A stretch of DNA of 64,000 nt from Endomychus coccineus (taxonomy: Eukaryota; Arthropoda; Insecta; Coleoptera; Endomychidae): NCBI GenBank assembly GCA_958510875.1, contig OY294067.1, forward strand, positions 138,911,726 to 138,975,725. Reading direction: 5' to 3'. Shown here in pieces: positions 35,270 through 47,804 of this stretch (position 1 is the stretch's first letter; each line of letters begins with the position of its first letter). Below the pieces are notes generated by a model, which had not been told where the DNA came from, did no database searches, and saw only the letters and a program-made list of their open reading frames with translations. The position numbers were made by a program, and so were the translations under genes.

Positions 35270-36721
35270 CATGGTCTGGTCGAATACAAAGCTCTCATTT
35301 GTGAATAATAAGTCGAGTCGAATTATGATTTCTGTTGAAAAAGAATAGTAACGAACTTTTTTGTTCTACTCGCAAGAGGAGGTCACCTTGAGCTCACCTA
35401 GTCTACCTACCTGAAATAGTGGTGGAAAAACAGACGAGATTTCTGAAGTGCACCGACCATGAAAATATATATAGAAAAAGGAGAGATCACCCACCTTTCT
35501 ACCATTTTCTAGAGAGATCAATGAATTCGTAAGTTTGGCAACAACAATCAGAAGAATAGCTCCCTTATAAATAGAATCTAAGAGCTTCAGCGTATGTTTG
35601 TGATCATGTGTGCACTACTCCAGGTAGAATCTCTGATTTTTAAATCATGAAGAGCTGCTGGGTGTAAAGTAGCACTTGACACTAAACAGTTTGTGAAGAG
35701 GTTTTCGTAATGGTCCTCACATGATCGTCCCATGAGGGGGTTCTGTGATAGGAATACCCAGCATGAATATGGAGAACTTCATATAAATAATTGTCTCTGA
35801 CATCATCATATTAGGGATGCTTGGATTCCCTTTACTTGTGAAAACACAAGCTTGAGATTCGATTGTATCAAACTCTACTAGTTACTCAGATCACCATATG
35901 CCATATGAAAAACTGAGGACGGAACAGGAGGTCACTTTCGACAGATCGTTGATATGGGGCAGAAACAAAATTAGTGCCAAGACAGATTCCTGTTGAACAC
36001 CAACGTTGATAGCTTTATAAATTTCTAATGCAACAGCAAGAGGTTCCCCATATTTTTCAATGGATGTATGCCAAACATGTGTACGTGGGCAAGCAAATCT
36101 CCTGTTGATCTCTGCTGATTCATATTGCCGGCCGTTCACAATTCTGGAGCGCTGTAGGTGTTGGATGAGCTCGATTTGATTGCATTACTTTAGAGGTCAC
36201 AGATAGTAGTGCAAAGAGTCTATATCTATTAGGAACTGTCTTCAGGTCTTTTTCCCTTTATTTTCCAAGTTTGTGAATAACATGCAAGAACTGGTGTTAA
36301 TTCAGGTTCACATTTCTATAATTCCGTTTGGTCCCATAGCCTTCTTCGTAATGAGATCAAACAGAATGCGTCTCATTGTGGGCTGACTAAAGACAATATA
36401 AGGCGTATAGTTATCAATGATAGCAATATTAGAAGAGTCCTTCCCTTGTGGATGCAAAGTAGAATTTGCTGCAAACATTTAAACCAAAATGTTGGCTTTT
36501 TCTTGTAGTATTGTAGCCAGTGTGTCATCATTTTTGATTAGGGGAGGAAATGAGCTGGAAGTAACCTTCACGCTACATAGTTCACTGACTTCGTTCAGGC
36601 GGTCGACTCTGGTACTTGACCCCGCCGTTGTATGATCATAATGTGCGAAGTGGAATTTTCGGGAATGGGCTTCCAAATGTTCGGAAGGAGAGTCACGATT
36701 TGAATTATTAGAATATTTCAA
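35270..36721 (-). pseudogene. Decayed non-LTR retrotransposon reverse transcriptase (jockey/CR1-like)
   Basis: Minus-strand pieces occur in family order. First is SSSFPPLIKNDDTLATILQE with KANILV (pre-RT linker). Next come FSQPTMRRILFDLITKKAMG PNGI (RT start), SIEKYGEPLAVALEIYKAIN (palm Asp motif, D lost) and VQQESVLALILFLPHINDL (PQG..L.P.LF motif). The FADD box is destroyed (VLSFSYGIW). Last are NSLISLENGRKVGDLSFFY and SEISSVFPPLFQ (C-terminal region). About 150 codons between the first RT blocks are missing. Dead, old copy. Confidence 0.75.
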
Positions 36722-36885
36722 GAATTCTGTAGCTTCGAGAATAGAAGTTTGAGGCTCAGGCTAGGATCTTAGTATCTTTGAAAAGGAATTCATGGAAATA
36801 CAACGGCGGGGTCAAGTTCCAGAGCAGAGTCAACCACCGGAATAAAGGCAGCGAACTATGTAGTGTGAACCTATCACACAATAAA
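36560..36885. repeat. Inverted repeat within the non-LTR remnant
   Basis: ACGGCGGGGTCAAGTACCAG on the minus strand (about 36,610-36,630), followed by AGTGAACTATGTAGCGTG, recurs on the plus strand at about 36,800-36,875 as ACGGCGGGGTCAAGTTCCAG and GCGAACTATGTAGTGTG. Arms are about 70-80 bp around a spacer of about 160 bp. Confidence 0.7.
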
Positions 36886-37539
36886 TACCGTTACAGAAAC
36901 CAGAAGAATCAGATTCTGTTTAAGCCTCAAACTTGCCCTGAAGATACCACCTCCAATGGTTGGTGACATCCTAACTTCCAACGATTTGCAGAAGTTTTCC
37001 AACAAGAAAATTGCTTCAAACAACTTCTATTTGAGAATCGACTATATATAATTTTTAAGATTTATAGTGCTCCAAGTCGGAAGACACTCAACAATCATCG
37101 GTTAGATTCAATTCAGCTGTAAAATTACCATAATCTACTACCTATGACTACAGCAGCTCAACTACATATCTGAATTGTGTATATTACCAGTTCAAACCAT
37201 GTTGGGGAAGGACATAGATCCACCAACAGTGAAGGTGGTTCTTGGATAACGATTATTTGGTGAATATGAAGAACTTAAAGACTATGACGAACTACAAATA
37301 CATGACATTTACGGAGACGTAAGTAGATGAAAAATAATTTTTAATACTAATCATGGCTTAGACCTACTGGGGAATCCATGTAAAAAAACGCTCTTTGTAT
37401 TATAACTTAAAGATGGACGTTATATACAGTAGGTACAGTGAAATGGCAAGAAAACGTTCTTGTTAAAACTGTTACCTCAAATATCTTTTGATTTGTATTG
37501 TTGTTTCAAACCCAAATGGAGCGATTAATACAAAAAAAA

Positions 37540-38960
37540 ACTTTGAAGCTCTGTAACTCGGGGACTATCCGCAGCAATTATATGATTGGAACGGATTCAT
37601 GCAGATTTTTTCTAGTTCTACAACATTTAAATAAGTACACATATATTTGAATGAACGACTTCCACGGAAGATATCGAAGGAAAAACGATTTTTGGAAGTT
37701 CTTCTCCCTCTGACGTTCAAATTATGAACTGTACGGATTCGCGGCACAGACAAAATTATGCAAGATCCTTTTATTTATCAATTTTCCTCATCATTTTTTC
37801 TCTAAAAATTTGTTCTACAAGTATAGAAAACGAGAGGAGATGGCGTCGAAAGTCTGGAATGGAGGATGCCACTATTTTGGAACCCCTGTGCTGAAGGAAT
37901 TTGAGGTAATAGCTTTTGCAAGTTGAAATTACCATCGCGCTGCAGATCGGTTCCTCACGTTTGTCTCTCTTATAATTCTGGTCCTTGAGTGGATTTACTG
38001 AACCGCATCAAATAACAACAACATTTTCTTATGGAACTTGTGGTGAATTGGTGCCTTGATAACGAGACCAAATATGGTTCCTGAACAGAAGAAAAAACGT
38101 GTCTAGAGAGTGTACAAGCACATTTTGAGTTGGATTTATACTTGCAAAATGATGGGCGAGATATTTTTATGTTTCTGTATTTGTTCGGATGTACGTATTC
38201 GTATGTACAGCGTATTTTGATAATGAACTAATTAAATTGTGGCGGATTCTATCAATCGATGCCCAGGTTACGCTTTGCATTGCTGTTTATAGCTGTTGTA
38301 GTTGGAGAATATCATAACAAAATCATCAAAAATGTAGATTTCGGAGTTACCTTCATCGATACATTCCATCACATGGTAATGAGAAGAACTAAAATTTCTT
38401 CGAGTGACTGTCTACTGCCCACAAACGTCTGGCTACTCCCGTTTCCAAAATAATTTTCGTTTGTTTGGGGGAGCCTGCCTGCATTTTTTTTCATGACTTT
38501 TCTCACTATCGGATAACATTCCATATTGAAATTAATCAAAAAGGGTAACGGCGAAAGACAATTGTAATTTTCGTTGCGGCAAAACACATTTCCCGCACCG
38601 ACCCAACTTTAAAGCCCTGTAACTTAAGCAATATTGCCGCAATTCTATGATTGGAACGGATTATTGTAGATTTTATCAAGTTCTATACAACATTTATATA
38701 AACATGTGAATGACTTCCACGGGGCGAAGTAGGAAAAATCATTTTAGGTAGCTCTTGCGTCCTCTCACGTTCCAAAATACATTATACAGATTCGCGAAGA
38801 TGATAAAAAATATGCAAAATTTAATGTTTTATATTGGTATAAAAAGTATACAGGCAATAGAAAATCTATTATGCACTTTTTCAAAGAAGGCGACGAAAGT
38901 CCAGGAATGGGGATGTCGCAATTTTGGATTTTGGCTCATCTCGTGATCCCTATGCAGGAG
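37540..38960. repeat. Diverged direct repeat, about 370-bp unit, 1.06 kb apart
   Basis: Unit 1 at 37,540-37,910 and unit 2 at 38,606-38,950 share GCAATTATATGATTGGAACG versus GCAATTCTATGATTGGAACG. They also share GAACGACTTCCACGG versus GAATGACTTCCACGG, and GGCGTCGAAAGTCTGGAATG versus GGCGACGAAAGTCCAGGAAT. No coding frame is shared. Confidence 0.65.
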
Positions 38961-39361
38961 ATACTTTATTTCATACTGTCTGGAAAATACAACTTTACGA
39001 CATAAATGTGTGGCCGGAATGGGGAACATTACATCACTATCCCCGAAAGTTTTACCTATCAACACTTTCCGGACTCTATTTCCTGGTCATCTATTACTAG
39101 AAAGCTAACGAATTTTCATACTTTTGACAAATTATTATTTTTTTGTACTTTATGGATTTCTGTAGGATCAATTTTCACATTTTCACTTTGGTGCTAGTAG
39201 AACCACATTTTACCTCGCCCGAACCATATGTATTGTACATTTTATTAACAGAGAATGTGTAGCTGTCACTATTATAGCGACTATTCGAAAGCGACTGAAT
39301 GGAACTGTCATTCTGACAATACAGATACCCCGTCAAAATATAAAATTCGTTATTTTATTGA

Positions 39362-39445
39362 AACAGTGTGGAATAAAACATTTTACGACAACAGTATGAA
39401 ATGAAACATTTTGCGACAATAGTATGAAATAAAATATTTTATGAC
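39362..39445. repeat. Three tandem 28-bp repeats
   Basis: Three consecutive units of exactly 28 bp (39,362, 39,390, 39,418) share AACAGTATGAAATGAAACAT and end TTTTGCGAC or close variants. The array runs directly into the 47-bp satellite. Confidence 0.9.
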
Positions 39446-40148
39446 ACATGGCCGTAAAATACTATTAAAGTACTCGCTTAGAAATTTACAACACATGGCC
39501 GTAAAATACTATTGAAATACTCGTTTAGAAATTTACGACACGTGGACGTAAAATACTATTAAAGTTCTCGTTTAGAAATTTACGACACGTGGCCGTAAAA
39601 TACTATTAAACTACTCTGTTAGAAATTTACAACACATGGCCGTAAAATACTATTAAAATACTCGTTTAGAAATTTACGACACGTGGACGTAAAATACTAT
39701 TAAAGTTCTCGTTTAGAAATTTACGACACGTGGCCGTAAAATACTATTAAACTACTCTGTTAGAAATTTACAACACATGGCCGTAAAATACTATTAAAAT
39801 ACTCGTTTAGAAATTTACGACACGTGGACGTAAAATACTATTAAAGTTCTCGTTTAGAAATTTACGACACGTGGCCGTAAAATACTATTAAACTACTCTG
39901 TTAGAAATTTACAACACATGGCCGTAAAATACTATTAAAATACTCGTTTAGAAATTTACGACACGTGGACGTAAAATACTATTAAACTACTCGCTTAGAA
40001 ATTTACAACACATGGCCGTAAAATACTATTAAAATACTCTTTTAGAAATTTACGACACGTGGACGTAAAATACTATTAAAGTTCTCGTTTAGATATTTAC
40101 GACACATGGCCGTAAAATACTATTAAATTACCCGCTTAGAAATTCCAA
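39444..40148. repeat. 47-bp satellite array, 15 units with a 3-unit higher order
   Basis: Units start at 39,444 and every 47 bases to 40,102. The core reads ACACRTGGMCGTAAAATACT followed by ATTAAA and a variable TACTCGTTTAGAAATTTAC. Three types alternate from 39,491: A (ACACATGGCC), B (ACACGTGGAC, GTTCTCG) and C (ACACGTGGCC, CTACTCTGTT). This gives a 141-bp higher-order unit repeated three times plus remnants; the last four units are shuffled. B and C units contain the palindrome CACGTG. There are no spacers, so it is not a CRISPR array. Confidence 0.97.
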
Positions 40149-40149
40149 A

Positions 40150-43100
40150 CTCGGCTCCTTCGTCGCCACGTCTATATATAAACATCTAAACTTGTACTTC
40201 AATGAGTCACTTTCCGTCCTTGTAATTTAAATTACTATGAGGGGATAGTTTTGGCAAGTTAAAAGTACCATTTTACTGTACTAATTTATTTTGCTCCAGT
40301 TCCAGTAAATCAATGAATAATTAACATTCTTAACATTATTCCGCGATTTTGGGAAGCTTTACTTGACACTAGTGACACCGGTCACGTTCGTTTTGAATTT
40401 TGACCCAATATCTAGGAAACGATTGAAAACGGGTTTATTCTACAGAAATAAGATAATAGAAATCGCAACGTAGTAATACACAGGAACATACTGTATATAT
40501 TTCCTTTGTATCTCTCCAATATTCCTTTGCAGCGAGTAAAACCTCCGCAATGTTCATCAGTTATTATGTAAGTTATAAAACTCTCTGATCCTGTAATGGA
40601 TTATAATGAATTTTCGAGATAGGTTATTTAAGAAACACTTGCTACATTATTTGGTCTTTACTTACGTTTCAGTCCCACGACCTTTTTCCTAAAATTCATG
40701 ACACCCTTACTTGATAATCTGTCGACATAGTACCTACAGTCAAACTGTCGCAAAAAACTCTACACCCTTGCAATAATTATTCCGTCGAATTTCTTTAGAA
40801 CAAGACGACTGAAAAATTAAATTGGTGAAATCCCTCCCGTCGGGCTTTCGCTCAACCAAGAAGGTTTTATAAGGTGTATAATATATCGCGGGTTACTGAT
40901 GTGAGAGTTCACGGATTTTTCCATGTACACGAAATACATTAATTCTCTCTCTGTTGTTTGGATAAAAATGTATTTTGAAAGAAATAGTTATTTTATCAAT
41001 CATTCCCAGATTTAGTGCTGTATATTGACGTTTTTTTAAGATTGCTTACCAACAGAATCGTTTATTTTAATGCACGCGTACTCATTCTGAAATGGAGAAT
41101 AATTATTTTTAAAATAACACCACCATGCTAACTACTGAAAGAAACATATCTAAATCGTTTTTATCATTCAATTTTCAATCAGCCATTATATAAATTAAAA
41201 CAAAATAAATTATAAACTTTTGCCTGTGCTTGGAACGTAATCATGAATACGGGTGGGGTTGGGGAAATTGGATACACTGTACAGCACCTCTTGATACAAT
41301 CGGAACGTCACCCCGTCGCTCTTGCGCAAGATTAAAAAATTATAAATAAATACACAGTTCTAGATTGTTCGAGTTTCGTGTAAAACATGAATTTCTTAAG
41401 GAAAAAAAATCTCGGGTTTAACTGAACGGACCAAGACATAATTCTATCCACTTTAAAGCTAAACTAATGACGAAAACCGCTTCTGTAAATACTTTCATTT
41501 GAATATAAATTGAAAATTTAAATCAAAGAAAAAAATTATTTCTACTTGTATTTTTGGTTGACGACTACTAATTCCTGCTCAAAAAATCTATATAATGTTG
41601 CGAATATTATGAAACGGCAAAGGAATTGAGAACATATTCATTCAACAATAAATTGTGAAATACTGATGATTGAAAAAAATGCTATTACTATTTCATAGGA
41701 AAGTTTTGAAACTTTTGAATAAAGCTACATTAAAAAAATATGTTAAAAGTTGGCACTTAACACTTTGACCTAATTAGTTTCAAAAGAAGAGTTATTTGGA
41801 GTATTTCAAAATCATTATTCGTGACTTCTGAAAGAGTACACAAAAAAAATTCATTAAAAAAACTGTCTATTGATGAACAATCGTCGTATAAAAAATTGGC
41901 AACATTTTTCTGAAAAATTAAGTACGTGTATCTTCAAATTAAATCATACAATTTCTCTTCAGGTTAAATGGATCATAAAATGAACAATATATTTATTCTA
42001 ATGAGAATTGTGTTGAAGACCAAAATCTGATAGAGGGCAAAATAATCAAGTAGCTGCATTTTGTAAACAAATCATCTCTCGAAAACTAAACTAGATATTC
42101 TAAATTCCATTAAGTAGTAGTACCTTTATCCTAAGTGGATGTGAAAGTCAATTTTTCCAAGTGAAAGACGGTCATAGATTATCGGGCATGAGCTGGAAAT
42201 TCCGTAAGACCACTTCCAATGAGGAATTTTCACTATAGAAAATTAATTCTACAGTCTTTGCATTTTGAATAACATTCGAAAGTAATTAAAATAATTAGAA
42301 TTTCAGTCTTGAATGTAAATTCATGAAGTTTGAACTTTCCACGAAACAAATTGATTATTCCTATGAGATATAAATCATCTAATTGATCTAGTCATTTCAA
42401 TTCGGTACTACTACAGTCTAAAATTATTGGACCGAGATGACAGGCACCCCATTTGCACACTGTCTTTTGTAAATTGCTAGTGTTGATTCTACAACGAACA
42501 CAAAATTTACCAGAGGAGATCAAGTGAAATAAAAGAAATACATAATATTCTATCTTTATGGCTCATCCTCGAGGTTGGATTTTATCTGAGTCATACACAT
42601 GGACGTTAACTACATCATAATTTCTAAGCCAAATATCAATTCCGTCTGATATACTCTATAGTAATGGCTTGCCCCCGATCATTGCATGAAAATCAGTTCA
42701 AATATTTTGCACACATTACGTTGGTCCATGTGCTATACTTTTGTGAACACGTGAACATATAGCTGGGTATAGAATTTAAACTTATAGAGATGTGAATAAA
42801 TTTGAATAAATGCATAAAGTTCTTTTGAGCTAATAAATTCAACTTGGACCGACTCATAACAATGAGAATTCAGATAACCGCACTGGAATTTTTCCTAAAC
42901 TATTCGCCTTTATACGCCTTCAAATCACATACAAACTAGCTGGCCATGATACAAGAAATATCCAATATGCAAAAATTGTGTAAAATTGATTTTATTCTTA
43001 GATTCTGTAGAAAGTAAGAAAAATAATTCCACGAAGAGAAACAACTCGTTGGAAAATATAAGTGCTACAAGATAAAAAGATGGAATATTTTTTAATAAAC

Positions 43101-43235
43101 TTATGAATTTTCATAAACAATTAGGTGATGTTTTCAGATTTTCATAATAAAGCACCACACAATCCATGACACCGGCCCTATGAAGATGACGCACTACACA
43201 ATCCTACCCTACCTTGACGAGTTATTTCTATAGAT
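40150..43235. other. No gene seen in 3 kb
   Basis: AT-rich sequence without a frame above chance, tandem array or terminal repeats that I could recognise. It is the longest quiet stretch of the window. Confidence 0.4.
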
Positions 43236-43241
43236 CGTACT

Positions 43242-43425
43242 GTGCATCTTTCTGAGTATCCAGATTGCAAAAATTTTAATATCAAAAAAGCAAATCTACC
43301 GGCTCTTTATAACAACATAGTGGTGGTTGATTGGGGGCTCATAGATCAATATGATAATGTTCATAAGCTATACGATACTTTGTCTTCAAGATCTGTTCCT
43401 CTCGATAAGATTAAAATTCTGTTAT
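43242..43425 (+). pseudogene. Possible non-LTR retrotransposon linker fragment
   Basis: The frame reads CKNFNIKKANLPALYNNIVV VDW and DQYDNVHKLYDTLSS. This resembles the segment between endonuclease and RT in jockey/CR1-like elements (F..KKAN...L, then VDW). After about 43,425 the frame runs into repeat family B and loses meaning. No endonuclease or RT block was found next to it. Confidence 0.4.
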
Positions 43426-43560
43426 CAATTGATCATGTGACTTTCCTCACTTTTGTTAGCAATATAGCTCACAGACTCCTGCGGGTGAAATGTAAATGAT
43501 TGTAATAACAGAAAATATATTCTTTAACAGATTGTGACTCGATACAAGAGAATCTTAGCA
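43420..43560 (-). repeat. Dispersed repeat family B, copy 2 (partial)
   Basis: Reverse complement shows ATTTTCTGTTATTACAATC, CATTTCACCCGCAGG and AGTCACATGATCAATTGAT, matching the 3' half of the family. Confidence 0.65.
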
Positions 43561-45060
43561 AGAATAACAAACTGGTGTTTTGAATAAAAACACCGTTAAA
43601 TATCTCAGAATTTAAGGTCATGTCAATTACTCGAAAGACGATATCAAATATTTGCGACTATATTATAAATAACAAAGTACTAAATATCCACAATTAAAGA
43701 CTTGAAAATAACATTGGATCGTAAATGCTCATTTTATAACCACATGGAAGATGTAGGGTGTCAGTCAATTCGAATTGCAAAAATGTGAAGAAATTAGATC
43801 CATTAAATCAATTTTATTTTACACTGAAACGCGTATTTTTGAAATATCTAGGATTTAAGGCGAATGATGTGTATACGATTAGGGAAAATATTGTCTTCAG
43901 ATCAGATTTAGGTTGATCGAAAACAATACGTCGAATATTAAATATGTTATTTATTAACATAAAAAAGCTTATAAAAAGCTACTCCAAATGAGTAGTTTTA
44001 TTTTGTTCCATATTGTCTGACAGTAATACTAAGAAAAAAGTAAAATAGGAAATAAGAAATTCGGGTTTTCCAAAATAACTCCAATGTCAAAAATGATTTT
44101 GGAACTTTTGTACTTCCATATGAATGGCCTTTTAATTATGTAACTTTTTCCCCGCATAACCAAAACTGTATCTATTTCCGGTTCCGATATCCTCATGATA
44201 GACATCTGTATCTTGGACACACTGTATAATATAATGTTGGGGAAAGTGCGGAGTGTAACTTGAGAGATTATTTATCCTCACCTCAAGTGTGTTAGTATGC
44301 TGTATAAATTAAATAATGCACCTAAAATTGAGAGCAATATAAAGAGAAGTTTTACTCCCGGCTACTCATGTTACGAGCCGCCACTGGCCTTTAAACGTTA
44401 AAGGAAATAATTATATTATATCGGCATAACAATGCGTGGCCTAATTTTATGAGCCTGGTATTATCATCTAATTCATTGAGATAATTAAATTTGACAATAA
44501 ATTTATTCATTCTATTAAAACCCTCTGGTTGGTAGTTGTTTAGAACACGTTGTACGGTAATAAAATGACATAACTTTTTCTTCAATAACAAAAACAACAA
44601 TCGGTAGGAAGCTCTCGAGCGTCAGACCGTGTCTGTATCTGGGAAAAGAAACCGGCTTTAGCGAAAACTTCCTTTTCCGAAAGCAATCGTTTGAGAAAAA
44701 GTAATCCATATAAATACTTAACGAGTCATCGATCCCACTGAATTGCAGGCCATTTGTTTGTATTCACCAACCCTCACAGGATATAACCATACACTGTATT
44801 ATTTAGAAAATGGATACGAATTACGTCTTAAATAAGAGACGAGAGTTTGCCAACGCGTACTTTTATTCCAAAGCATGTTTTATCGCACAAATACTTAGAT
44901 AATATGAATAAATGCACTTTGATGCAAGGTATTTATTTTCATGGGATACTGTCTACATCATGAGCAATACTTTAAAGCTCAGGGTTTATGTCCTTAGTAA
45001 TAATTAAACGGGGAATATCGGTCAAGTTTCTGGCTGCATCCGAGTTGCGTTCCGTACCTG
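43560..45060. other. No gene seen
   Basis: No motif-bearing frame or recognised repeat. Confidence 0.4.
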
Positions 45061-45064
45061 AAAT

Positions 45065-45385
45065 TAACTATATAATTAATTGATCACGTGGCTTCCCCCT
45101 TTTTTATTAGCAAAATATCTTTCGGGCATTCCTGCAGTTCAAATGTAAATGATTGTATGAATGAAAAATATATTGGAAATGATTTAGAAACCACTAATAA
45201 TACCGTTATATTATACTCTATATTACTGTAAAATTTTATCCAAATGGTCTACATATTATACAACTCTATGTTTTATACTGACACCTGCTGCCATCAGAAT
45301 GACTTTCGAAATTGTTCACATTATAATATAACCTATTTCATACTGACACTTGCTGTCACATGAACTATTAAAATTTGCCACAGAG
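45065..45385 (-). repeat. Dispersed repeat family B, copy 3
   Basis: Reverse complement contains TAGTTCATGTGACAGCAAGT, GGTGTCAGTATAAAACATAG, ATAGAGTATAATATAACG, TTTCCAATATATTTTTC and CACGTGATCAAT. It is an inverted partner of the copy at 53,235-53,545 and lies directly upstream of the gag fragment. Confidence 0.7.
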
Positions 45386-45487
45386 TGAAGTGAATTCAGT
45401 ATTCCAGACAATGATAATATTAAAAATTGTATCAAACTACCTATGATTGTTTTACCCAAGTTCGACGGATCTTTCAATAAATGGTTT

Positions 45488-45495
45488 GACTATAG
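45488..45495. other. Left target-site duplication GACTATAG
   Basis: Identical to 51,846-51,853. It encodes the DY codons of gag plus two bases of the next codon. Confidence 0.9.
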
Positions 45496-45559
45496 CACGG
45501 TCGTATACACAGGTCTGGAAACTCTATGGTTGACTTGAGTCGCTTACGCGTCCCAGCTA

Positions 45560-45640
45560 GCGCTTGGATCGCGAGGGGGTAAAACCATAGATAACTCTAC
45601 TAGGTAGTACGGTAGTAGAGTTTTCTATGGGTAAAACGAT
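45560..45640. repeat. Subterminal hairpin of the 45.5-kb transposon
   Basis: ACCATAGATAACTCTACTA and TAGTAGAGTTTTCTATGG pair imperfectly around GGTAGTACGG, about 90 bp inside the left end. Subterminal hairpins can be transposase-binding or host-factor sites, but that is inference. Confidence 0.55.
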
Positions 45641-45768
45641 TTCTTCCCGGAATCACAAGCAGTTTTACTAATGCCCATTTGCACCGTTGAAATGGAAAGT
45701 AATAAGGTAATATAATACACAATTATCGTAGTGAATTCTACTGAAAACTGTTATTTTCGTAGAGAACT

Positions 45769-46995
45769 ATTGTGACGAAGACCCGTATCCAAAATTTTTC
45801 TGAAACTGAGAAGCAACTGCTTTTAAGCCTTGTGCATAAATATAAGCACATTATTGAATGCAAGAAAACTGACGGTGTCAGTGTTGATGAGAAGAACAAG
45901 GCCTGGAAAGCTGTAGCCAATGAATTCAATTCTTCATGTTCAGAATCGAGGTATAGAGAGGTGCATTCACTTAAAAAATTTTACAGCAGCAGAAACATGG
46001 ATGTGGGGAAAGTTGTAGCTGAAGAAAGAAAGCAAAGATATTTAACAGGTTTGTATGATCATTGTAATTAGCAGTAACACAATGAGAATGCAATGACTTA
46101 CAGGGGGTGTGTCGAAGGAAGTAGACAAAGTTGGGATCAGGATTTGCTATTATCCATTATGAATGATAAAACCACCAAAGGATTAGAAAATCCATATGAT
46201 TCTAATATGGGGGAAGAAATAATGGTGGAATTGTAGAGGTAGGTGCAAATTGTGATATCGCTATGAATATTGAAATGCTCATTATGATGCAACATTAAAT
46301 GCAAATGAAAAAAAATTGTGTAAATTGTTATTCAGGTAGAATATCATATAAATATAAGCTATGACACACAATTTGAGATGATTACGAGATATTAATACTA
46401 CTGTTTTGCTTCTCACTTGGAATTATAGCAGCAACATTACATGGAGCGCACAACTTGTTTCCTAAAACAAATGGTAAGGGTAAAAATGAAAAATGTTCAA
46501 TAGCATGGGTGTGGCTTCCTTTCTAGGTAATTTTGTTGGTGTGGGATGTGCTTTCAAAAATATTGAACTCAATTTATTCTCTTCATTAAAAATCTATTAT
46601 TCACAGGATTCAATCAATGTGCCAATGGTACCTGCTAATTGTGATGAACCTGGTGATTCTAACGATGAAATCAAAACTACTGATATGGTAAGGTATTTTG
46701 GAAAACATAAATATATCATAGAAACATAATATTTTTAATGACAGAATCAACCAACATTAGGCAAATGCAACTTCCAGTAGGAGAAGACCTTCAGTTTCTC
46801 GGGAATTGACATCCTCAACAATCGCAGAGAAATATGATTCCCTCCTGGACAAAAGATATTGCAGACATGGAATTAAAAAAAGGTCAAAATGATGTGAAAT
46901 GACAGATTGAACAGCAAGACCTCATGATAGAAGCCCTGCTCTTAGATTTAGAGATGAAGAAACAAACACTTGTTAATTTGAAAGCAAAACAGTAA
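45769..46995 (+). pseudogene. Myb/SANT-like DNA-binding protein gene in exon-like blocks, broken
   Basis: Block 1 (45,775-46,070) reads TRIQNFSETEKQLLLSLVHK, KTDGVSVDEKNKAWKAVANE, CSESRYREVHSLKKFYSSRN: a trihelix/Myb-SANT domain with spaced Trp/hydrophobic residues, like insect zeste-type and Harbinger-associated proteins. No ATG precedes it; GTG stands where one is expected. Block 2 (about 46,149-46,235) reads LSIMNDKTTKGLENPYDSNM. Block 3 (46,613-46,690) reads DSINVPMVPANCDEPGDSND and is bounded by TTCACAG and GTAAGG, good splice sites. Block 4 (46,743-46,995) reads SRELTSSTIAEKYDSLLDK and, in another frame, EQQDLMIEALLLDLEMKKQT to a TAA, a coiled-coil-like tail. Stops in blocks 2 and 4 make it non-functional. 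Confidence 0.7.
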
Positions 46996-47153
46996 CTTTA
47001 TAATTTTTAATTAGAAGTAGTAAGAATCTATGTAATTTGTCAATGTTTTTCCTCTATTACTATATATTTTTTCTTAGATTGTAAAGGATCTTTACTTGTT
47101 GGAATGGAAATCCATTATGTTACAAATGAACACTACAGTGTAGTGTTGATTTG

Positions 47154-47155
<2 letters not shown>

Positions 47156-47199
<44 letters not shown>

Positions 47200-47451
47200 A
47201 AGCTTAGAGTTTCTTTGCCTAATTGGCCACTATCGTGTATGTAACTTAAGAGATATAGAATTAAATTTTCTGAATTATGAAGATAACTTAGATAATTTAA
47301 CATAGGATTATAAAGATGAATAAACGTAAAAGATTGAACCATAGGCGGGATTCGAAACCACATTTCTGGATTTCTAGTCCAGGGTGTTAACCAATTACAA
47401 TTATCTAAGTTATCTTCATAATTCAGAAAATTTAATTCTATATCTCTTAAG

Positions 47452-47483
<32 letters not shown>

Positions 47484-47632
47484 CTTAAGAGATATAGAAT
47501 TAAATTTTCTGAATTATGAAGATAACTTAGATAATTTAACATAGGATTATTATCTCTTAAGTTACATACACGATAGTGGCCAATTAGGCAAAGAAACTTT
47601 AAACTTGTTTATATATATATATATATATATAT
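47156..47632. repeat. Shuffled SINE copies between (TA)n arrays
   Basis: (TA)n at 47,156-47,196 is followed by a minus-strand SINE (47,197-47,401, tRNA-like head at its right end). Next come a plus 3' body (47,396-47,454), (TA)n at about 47,455-47,481, a minus body fragment (47,482-47,547), a plus fragment ending AACTTTAAACTTGTTTATAT (to about 47,610), and (TA)n to 47,632. Each SINE end abuts a TA run. Confidence 0.8.
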
Positions 47633-47675
47633 GTATTTACAAATATTACAAATGGTTCAAGAATATCAATAAAAG

Positions 47676-47707
<32 letters not shown>

Positions 47708-47804
47708 TCTTTTGTTGATATTCTTGAACCATTTGTAATATTTGTATGTTTTCTTGGTATATTGGTTCGTATATATACTGATAATGAAATAAAAATTCTG
47801 TTTT

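Noticed and set aside
39444..40148. CRISPR-like regular repeats
   Set aside because: Units are contiguous with no unique spacers, and the surroundings are eukaryotic; it is a satellite.
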